From contig CATMOC010000320.1 of assembly GCA_950071955.1 (NCBI GenBank), positions 1 through 5,188 of the forward strand: 5,188 bases of DNA, written 5' to 3'. Position numbers and translations under genes: made by a program. Source of the DNA: an uncultured Mesorhizobium sp. (GTDB lineage: Bacteria > Pseudomonadota > Alphaproteobacteria > Rhizobiales > Rhizobiaceae). The number at the start of each line of letters is the position of its first letter. Position 1 is the first letter of the stretch. The notes under the pieces are model-generated. The model saw only the letters and a list, made by a program, of their open reading frames with translations. It made no database searches and had not been told where the DNA came from. Below, piece after piece: positions 1 through 5,188 of the stretch.

Positions 1-190
1 CGGTGTGCCGATCAATGCCGAACAACTCAGTGTCTTTCCCCGGCAAACGGGCGACGAATCTTTCGCCGCTGGCGGTCTCGACAAGGAGGTTTTGATTCGT
101 GAGGCCGCCCGGAATCGGACTGAGTGTAAACGAGCCCCAACCCGGAAATTCTGCGCCCAGCAGTTCCCTGGCCAACTGTGTTGAAATCAT
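1..190 (-). CDS. Choline-kinase-like phosphotransferase (APH fold), N-terminal part only
   Basis: This open reading frame starts with ATG at 190 and runs off the left edge after 63 codons with no stop. The family shows in residues 27-52: PGGLTNQNLLVE followed by RFVARLPGK. This is the glycine-rich nucleotide loop and the strand carrying the R-x-P/R-x-G-K segment seen in choline/ethanolamine kinases and related aminoglycoside-phosphotransferase-fold enzymes. The GIDRHT that follows fits the same family's '(L)xIDRxxE' segment. Such enzymes transfer the ATP gamma-phosphate to small alcohols such as choline; the substrate here cannot be told, and the catalytic loop lies outside the window. A weak ribosome site (GTGAG, complement of 199-203) lies 8 bases before the start. 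The gene follows hutH on the same strand after a 38-base gap but is not a histidine-pathway gene. Its GC (about 59%) is lower than that of the hut genes. Confidence 0.72.
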   Translation of the reverse strand, partial: MISTQLARELLGAEFPGWGSFTLSPIPGGLTNQNLLVETASGERFVARLPGKDTELFGIDRHT

Positions 191-208
191 GATTAAACTC
201 ACACGCTT

Positions 209-224
209 AACCAAGCGCTTGGTT
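209..224. promoter_or_regulatory. Perfect 16-bp palindrome, probable repressor operator
   Basis: AACCAAGCGCTTGGTT is identical on both strands with no spacer. The centre AAGCGCTT is typical of LacI-family operators, and the whole ACCAAGCGCTTGGT pattern also resembles some TetR-family operators; I cannot decide between them. It lies 18 bases before the phosphotransferase start and 4 bases after the hutH stop. A terminator is less likely: folding leaves a GCGC loop on a six-pair stem, half of it A-T, with no T-run after it on the minus strand. Recognition of the palindrome is certain; the operator role is inferred. Confidence 0.6.
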
Positions 225-228
225 TATT

Positions 229-1643
<1,415 letters not shown>

Positions 1644-1647
<4 letters not shown>

Positions 1648-2948
1648 GACGTCGTCGTTTCATCGTCCGGGAAGGTCGCGCTGCCCCTCATCCGCCCTTC
1701 GGGCACCCGGGCGAGCCACGTGTCTCGCCCGTCCTTCGGACCCCCGTGAACGGGGAGAAGGAGGCGGCGATATAGCGGGTTGTCGCCGATGCGGTAGGCG
1801 AGTTCGGCGGGGTGGTCGACGTCCCAGATCGCGAATTCGGCGCGCTTGCCGGGCGCGATCGTGCCGATCTCGTCGGCGAGGCCGAGCGCGCGGGCGGCGT
1901 TGCGCGTGACGCCGGCCAGCGCCTCCTCCGGCGTCATGCGGAAGAAGGTGCAGCCCATGTTCATGGCCAGCAGCAGCGAGGTCATCGGCGAGGAGCCGGG
2001 ATTGCAATCCGTCGCCAGCGCGATCGGCACGTTCGCGGCCCTGAGCTGCGCCACCGGCGGCAGCTTCTTCTCGCGCAGGAAATAGAAGGCGCCGGGGAGG
2101 AGCACCGCCACCGATCCGGCCTCTGCCATCGCCGCCACACCGTCCTCGCCGAGGTACTCCAGATGGTCCGCCGATAGCGCGCCGAAGGAGGCGGCGAGCT
2201 TTGCGCCGCCGAGGTCGGACAGCTGCTCGGCATGCAACTTCACCGGCAGGCCGAGCGCGCGCGCCTTGTCGAAGACGCGGCGCATCTCTTCGGGCGTGAA
2301 GGCGATCGTTTCGCAGAAGCCGTCGACGGCGTCGGCCACCCCTTCCGCCTTCGCGGCCTCCATGCCGGGCAGCACCACCTCGCCGAGATAGGCATCGGCC
2401 CGGCCCTTGTACTCCGGCGGCAGCGCGTGCGCGGCGAGGTAGCTCGTCCTGACCCGCACCTGGCGGAGTTCGCCGAGCCGGCGCGCGGCGCGCAGCATCT
2501 TCAGCTCGTCCTCGATGGTCAGCCCGTAGCCGGACTTGATCTCGATCGTGCCGACGCCTTCGCCGATCAGCCGGTCGAGGCGGGGGAGCGCGGCTTCGAC
2601 GAGATCGTCCTCCGACAATGCCCGCGTGGCGGCCACGGTCGACACGATGCCGCCACCGGCGCGCGCGATCTCCTCGTAGGTGGCGCCTTCGAGGCGCATC
2701 TCGAACTCGCGCGCGCGGTTTCCGCCGAAGACGATGTGGGTGTGGCAGTCGACCAGCGCCGGGGTCATCAGGCGACCACCGAATTTTTCCGCCTCGACGT
2801 CGCGCCAACCGGCGGGGACCGCGCCATCACCGGAGACCCAGGCGATGATGCCATCCTCCACGCCGACGACGCCGCAGGGCAGGAGGCCGTAGGGCTCGTC
2901 TCCGGCCTGCATGGTCGCGATGGTCAGGTCCGAGAGGATTTTGCGCAC
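1644..2948 (-). CDS. hutI: Imidazolonepropionase with repeat-derived C-terminal extension
   Basis: HutI hydrolyses 4-imidazolone-5-propanoate to N-formimidoyl-L-glutamate, the third step of histidine degradation. It is a metal-dependent amidohydrolase with a TIM-barrel fold. The metal-site motifs are all visible: His69-x-His71 ([11 protein letters not shown]), His239 with Glu241 (KLHAEQ), His262 (SADHLEYLG) and Asp314 (ATDCNPGSS). I chose the GTG at 2948, giving 434 residues. It has GGAAGGA about 4 bases upstream and begins [11 protein letters not shown], which lines up with family N-termini; the first ATG (2912) would cut into this strand. The frame stays open upstream to 3221, but that part crosses the divergent promoter and hutF. 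The family usually ends near residue 405, soon after the ELAYRIG-NPL segment. Here about 39 more codons follow NPLYRR, mostly encoded by the hairpin repeat at 1683-1765, before a stop overlapping the hutH start. It is the first gene of the minus-strand arm. Confidence 0.94.
1683..1765. repeat. Mosaic of short hairpins, rhizobial palindromic-repeat-like element
   Basis: Four inverted repeats follow each other: GCCC-TTC-GGGC (1694-1704), an 8-bp stem CGGGCGAG/CTCGCCCG (1708-1715 with 1724-1731), GTCC-TTC-GGAC (1731-1741) and CCCCG-TGAA-CGGGG (1742-1755), followed by AGAAGG. The pieces CCCTCATCCGCCCTTCGGGC and CCCCGTGAACGGGGAGAAGG resemble, from memory, palindromic repeats dispersed between genes in Mesorhizobium/Rhizobium. 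Here the element lies inside the hutI reading frame, just before the hutH start. The hairpins are seen directly; membership in a dispersed family is inferred and needs a genome-wide count. Confidence 0.65.
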
Positions 2949-2971
2949 GGCGTCCTTCCGGCGAATGGCTG

Positions 2972-2999
2972 TTTTCAATTTCCAATTCGAGGCTATTAT
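2972..2999 (+). promoter_or_regulatory. Possible hutF-hutC promoter
   Basis: TTTTCA (2972-2977) and TATTAT (2994-2999, five of six matches to TATAAT) are separated by 16 bases on the plus strand. A start near 3006 would lie inside the HutC-type operator, so repressor binding would block the -10 region. The -35 matches only four of six positions. Confidence 0.4.
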
Positions 3000-3012
3000 G
3001 TATAGACATAAT
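2995..3012. promoter_or_regulatory. HutC (GntR-family) operator between divergent hut arms
   Basis: ATTATGT-ATAG-ACATAAT has two perfect 7-base inverted arms around 4 bases. Its centre GTATAGAC (3000-3007) fits GT-N-TA-N-AC, the consensus known for the HutC subfamily of GntR regulators. It lies between hutI (start 2948) and hutF (start 3036), and a hutC gene is in the same cluster. It probably controls both directions at once; urocanate is the known inducer of HutC in other bacteria. The arms and the consensus match are seen directly; binding is inferred. Confidence 0.75.
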
Positions 3013-3013
3013 G

Positions 3014-3019
3014 AGTCAA
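3014..3019 (-). promoter_or_regulatory. Possible -35 box for hutI-hutH
   Basis: On the minus strand these bases read TTGACT (five of six matches to TTGACA), preceded by C, as in alphaproteobacterial CTTGAC -35 elements. The operator would fill the spacer towards hutI. No good -10 hexamer lies at 16-18 bases; CATAAT (complement of 2995-3000) is only 13 bases away, so the pairing is uncertain. Confidence 0.35.
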
Positions 3020-3035
3020 GGGAGCGCGGGTACAG

Positions 3036-4415
3036 ATGTTTGCGAGCATGAAATCCATCCACGCCGCCACCGGTCTCCTCCCCTCGGGTTGGTCTGAAAA
3101 CGTGCGTCTGGAAATCGGCGCCGATGGGCGGATCGCCGATATCGACACGGGTGCTGCGGCGCAAGCAGAAGACACCTGCGTTGCCGTGCTGCTGCCGGCC
3201 ATCTCCAACCTGCATAGCCACACCTTCCAGCGCGCCATGGCCGGGCTGTCGGAGGCGCGCGGCCCCTCGGGGCGCGACAGCTTCTGGACCTGGCGCGAGA
3301 TCATGTACCGCTTCCTCGACGTGCTGACGCCGGACGAGATCGAGGCGATCGCCGCCTTCGCCTTCATGGAGATGCAGGAGGCCGGCTTCTCAGCGGTCGC
3401 GGAGTTCCATTACCTTCACCACCAGCCGGGCGGCACGCCCTACGAAGATCTCGGCGAGATCTCCATGCGCATCGCGGCGGCGGCCGGGGAGACGGGAATC
3501 GGGCTGACACTGTTGCCGGTCCACTACGCCCAGGGCGGCGTCGACGGACGGCCGATTGCCGGCGGGCAATTGCGTTTCGGCAACGATCTCGATCGGTTTG
3601 TGCGGCTGCACGAACGGGCGGGGGAAGCGCTCGGGCCGCTGCCCCATGATACCGCGCTCGGCACCGCGCCGCATTCGCTGCGCGCTGTGGGGGCAGACGA
3701 TCTCAGGCACCTCGCGGCCCGGTCCGCCGGCCCCTTCCACATGCATATCGCGGAGCAGGAGAAGGAGATCGAGGAGACGCTGGCGGTGTTTAGCGCGCGG
3801 CCGATGGCGTGGCTCCTCGACAATTTCGGCGTGGACGAACGCTGGTGCCTCATCCACTGCACGCACATGACGCCGCAGGAGACCGAAAAACTCGCCGGCA
3901 CGGGCGCAATCGCCGGGCTATGCCCGGTCACCGAAGGCAATCTCGGTGACGGCATCTTCGACGGAGCACGGTTCCTCGAAAACGGCGGCCGGTTTGGCAT
4001 CGGCTCTGATTCCAACATCCGCATCTCGGTCGCGGGCGAACTGCGCCAACTCGAATATTCGCAGCGCCTGCACGACCGCGCTCGGGTGGTGCTGGCCGGC
4101 GCAAACCAGTCGGCCGGCAGCAACCTGTACGAACGGGCGCTTTCCGGCGGGGCGCAGGCGCTCGGGCGGGACTGCGGGGCGATCGAGACCGGAAGGTGGG
4201 CCGACCTCGTCGCCCTCGATCTCGAATGCGACGGGCTCTTCGGGCTGTCCGGCGACCGCGTGCTCGACGGCTGGATCTTCGCCGGGTCGAACCGGTGCGT
4301 CACCGACGTCTGGTCGGCCGGGCGGCACGCGGTGCGCGGGGGCCGCCACGTCGCGCGCGAGGCAGTCGCCGCGCGCTACGCATCCTGCATCCGCGACGTG
4401 CTTTCGCGGATCTGA
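3036..4415 (+). CDS. hutF: Formimidoylglutamate deiminase
   Basis: HutF hydrolyses N-formimidoyl-L-glutamate to N-formyl-L-glutamate and ammonia. Its presence means histidine is broken down by the five-step route, which needs HutG (formylglutamate deformylase) rather than formimidoylglutamase. The product is 459 residues, normal for the family. Amidohydrolase metal and active-site residues are in place: His60-x-His62 ([14 protein letters not shown]), His237 and Glu240 ([10 protein letters not shown]), His274 (IHCTHMT) and Asp325 (GSDSNIRIS). The [12 protein letters not shown] helix typical of HutF follows. I give the ATG at 3036, with AGGGAG ending 11 bases upstream. The second ATG at 3048 starts [15 protein letters not shown], which matches family N-termini (roughly MxSIFAExALLPxGW) better, so the real start may be four codons later. 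It is the first gene of the plus arm, facing away from hutI, with hutC 5 bases behind it. Confidence 0.95.
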   Translation: MFASMKSIHAATGLLPSGWSENVRLEIGADGRIADIDTGAAAQAEDTCVAVLLPAISNLHSHTFQRAMAGLSEARGPSGRDSFWTWREIMYRFLDVLTPDEIEAIAAFAFMEMQEAGFSAVAEFHYLHHQPGGTPYEDLGEISMRIAAAAGETGIGLTLLPVHYAQGGVDGRPIAGGQLRFGNDLDRFVRLHERAGEALGPLPHDTALGTAPHSLRAVGADDLRHLAARSAGPFHMHIAEQEKEIEETLAVFSARPMAWLLDNFGVDERWCLIHCTHMTPQETEKLAGTGAIAGLCPVTEGNLGDGIFDGARFLENGGRFGIGSDSNIRISVAGELRQLEYSQRLHDRARVVLAGANQSAGSNLYERALSGGAQALGRDCGAIETGRWADLVALDLECDGLFGLSGDRVLDGWIFAGSNRCVTDVWSAGRHAVRGGRHVAREAVAARYASCIRDVLSRI

Positions 4416-4420
4416 AGCCC

Positions 4421-5032
4421 ATGCGGCGCAACTCCTTCCGCGACATCAGGACTGAACTGGAACGCCGCATCTCGCGGCGGGTCTGGGAACCCGGCGAGAC
4501 GATGCCCGGCGAGGAGGCACTGGCGGCGGAATTCGGCGCGGCGCGCGCGACCGTCAACCGCGCGCTGCAGGAACTCGCGCGATCGGGGCTGATCGAGCGC
4601 AAGCGCAAGTCCGGCACGCGCGTTGCGCTACATCCCGTGCGCGAGGCGCGATTTGCCATCCCGGTGGTGCGGGCCGAGATCGAAGCGTCAGGATCAGCTT
4701 ACGAATATCGCCTGTTGCACCGCGACAAGGAGAACGCGCCCGGATGGCTGCGAGAGCGTCTCGGGCTCGACGCCGGCGCGCGCACGCTCCATGTCCGCTG
4801 CCTCCATCTCGCAGACGGCCGGCCCTACCAGTACGAGGATCGCTGGATCAATCTCGCCGCCGTCCCCGCCGCCGGCTCGGAGGATTTCGAGACAGCGAGC
4901 CCCAACGAATGGCTGGTCGCCAACGCCCCGTTCTCGCGCGCGCAGTACTCCTTTGGCGCCGCGCGCGCCGATCCAGAGGAAGCGCAGGCGCTTCGTCTCG
5001 ACGCCGGCGAGGCGGTCTTGGGGAACCACTAG
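4421..5032 (+). CDS. hutC: HutC-type GntR transcriptional repressor, C-terminally shortened
   Basis: HutC represses histidine-utilisation genes and is released by urocanate in characterised bacteria. The 203-residue product has an N-terminal GntR winged helix (about residues 4-70): the turn WEPGETMPGEEALAAEFG, the recognition helix RATVNRALQELARSGL (42-57), and the wing ERKRKSGTRV. A UTRA ligand-binding domain follows (about 85-203), with the strand RTLHVRCLHLADGRPYQYED characteristic of HutC/FarR members. ATG at 4421 lies 5 bases after the hutF stop, so the two are probably co-translated. The protein ends at GEAVLGNH; family members (about 230-250 residues) continue for roughly another 30-35 residues with the final UTRA strands, so the end is missing. 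Neither other frame resumes a recognisable HutC tail. The operator at 2995-3012 fits this regulator class. Family assignment is firm; whether the shortened protein still folds and responds to inducer is open. Confidence 0.85.
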   Translation: MRRNSFRDIRTELERRISRRVWEPGETMPGEEALAAEFGAARATVNRALQELARSGLIERKRKSGTRVALHPVREARFAIPVVRAEIEASGSAYEYRLLHRDKENAPGWLRERLGLDAGARTLHVRCLHLADGRPYQYEDRWINLAAVPAAGSEDFETASPNEWLVANAPFSRAQYSFGAARADPEEAQALRLDAGEAVLGNH

Positions 5033-5091
5033 TACAGGTGACAATCAAAGGGAAGACGGGCTTCACGATTCCTAGGCGTAGAGAATCGAAC

Positions 5092-5188
5092 ATGAACCAG
5101 ACAAAGAAGGGGCTCGTAAGCCTGCTCCTCGGCGGAGTCTTCAGCCTAGGTCTCGTGATGTCGCCCAGTGCGCAGGCTGTTTGGAATC
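5092..5188 (+). CDS. Unidentified secreted protein, N-terminal signal peptide only
   Basis: ATG at 5092 opens a frame that runs off the right edge after 32 codons. It reads like a Sec signal peptide: a short basic start (MNQTKKG), a hydrophobic core (LVSLLLGGVFSLGLVM), then SPSAQA with an A-x-A cleavage site after residue 29, leaving VWN as the mature start. The product is therefore probably exported to the periplasm or beyond; nothing visible tells its function. The 59 bases between hutC and this start hold no clear promoter or terminator, only a weak purine-rich stretch (AGAGAA) that could bind ribosomes. Its base composition (about 55-60% GC, two CTAG sites nearby) differs from the hut genes, and it is unlikely to belong to the histidine pathway. 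Confidence 0.5.
   Translation, partial: MNQTKKGLVSLLLGGVFSLGLVMSPSAQAVWN

Noticed and set aside
209..224. Palindrome as a hutH transcription terminator
   Set aside because: The stem is short and partly A-T, the loop would be GCGC, and no T-run follows on the minus strand.
1660..2808. 382-codon minus-strand frame overlapping hutI
   Set aside because: It is a shifted frame of hutI with low-complexity Arg/Gly/Ala content; the hutI frame carries all the amidohydrolase motifs.
2949..3221. Extending hutI upstream in the open frame to 3221
   Set aside because: This would cross the divergent promoter, the operator and the hutF coding region. Family alignment and GGAAGGA before the GTG at 2948 favour the shorter form.
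5054..5064. GAAG/CTTC inverted repeat as a terminator after hutC
   Set aside because: Only a four-pair stem and no T-run; expected by chance.
5033..5091. Frameshifted continuation of hutC after its stop
   Set aside because: I read the other two frames for a UTRA tail and saw none; one closes at 5075 with unrelated residues and the other runs into the next gene without HutC-like sequence.

Overview
The window is high-GC bacterial DNA (about 70% G+C in the centre by hand counts of a few 60-base blocks). It most likely comes from an alphaproteobacterium of the Rhizobiales (Hyphomicrobiales). This rests on the presence of hutF (the formimidoylglutamate deiminase route), the HutI/HutC sequence style, and a mosaic of small hairpins at 1683-1765 that resembles the palindromic intergenic repeats I recall from Mesorhizobium/Rhizobium genomes. 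The genus cannot be fixed from sequence alone.

Layout, left to right: (1) 1-190, minus strand: the N-terminal 63 codons of a choline-kinase-like (APH-fold) phosphotransferase, running off the left edge. A perfect 16-bp palindrome lies just upstream of its start. (2) 229-1647, minus: hutH, histidine ammonia-lyase, catalytically intact but ending about 35 residues early. (3) 1644-2948, minus: hutI, imidazolonepropionase, overlapping hutH by ATGA. Its last ~39 codons are largely encoded by the hairpin repeat. (4) 2949-3035: a short divergent promoter region holding a GntR/HutC-type operator. (5) 3036-4415, plus: hutF. (6) 4421-5032, plus: hutC, the GntR-family repressor, also cut short at its C-terminus. 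(7) 5092-5188, plus: the start of an unidentified secreted protein, running off the right edge.

HutH converts histidine to urocanate, HutI converts imidazolonepropionate to formimidoylglutamate, and HutF converts that to formylglutamate. HutC probably represses both arms through the shared operator. Urocanase (hutU) and N-formylglutamate deformylase (hutG), needed to complete the five-step pathway, are not in the window.

The most notable feature is that both outer genes of the hut block are truncated at their outer ends. The flanking DNA also differs in composition: it is lower in GC, and the tetranucleotide CTAG is absent from 1-5028 but occurs three times in 5029-5149. This looks like a conserved catabolic block with remodelled borders plus an in-frame capture of a palindromic repeat. 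I found no undescribed defence or mobile system.
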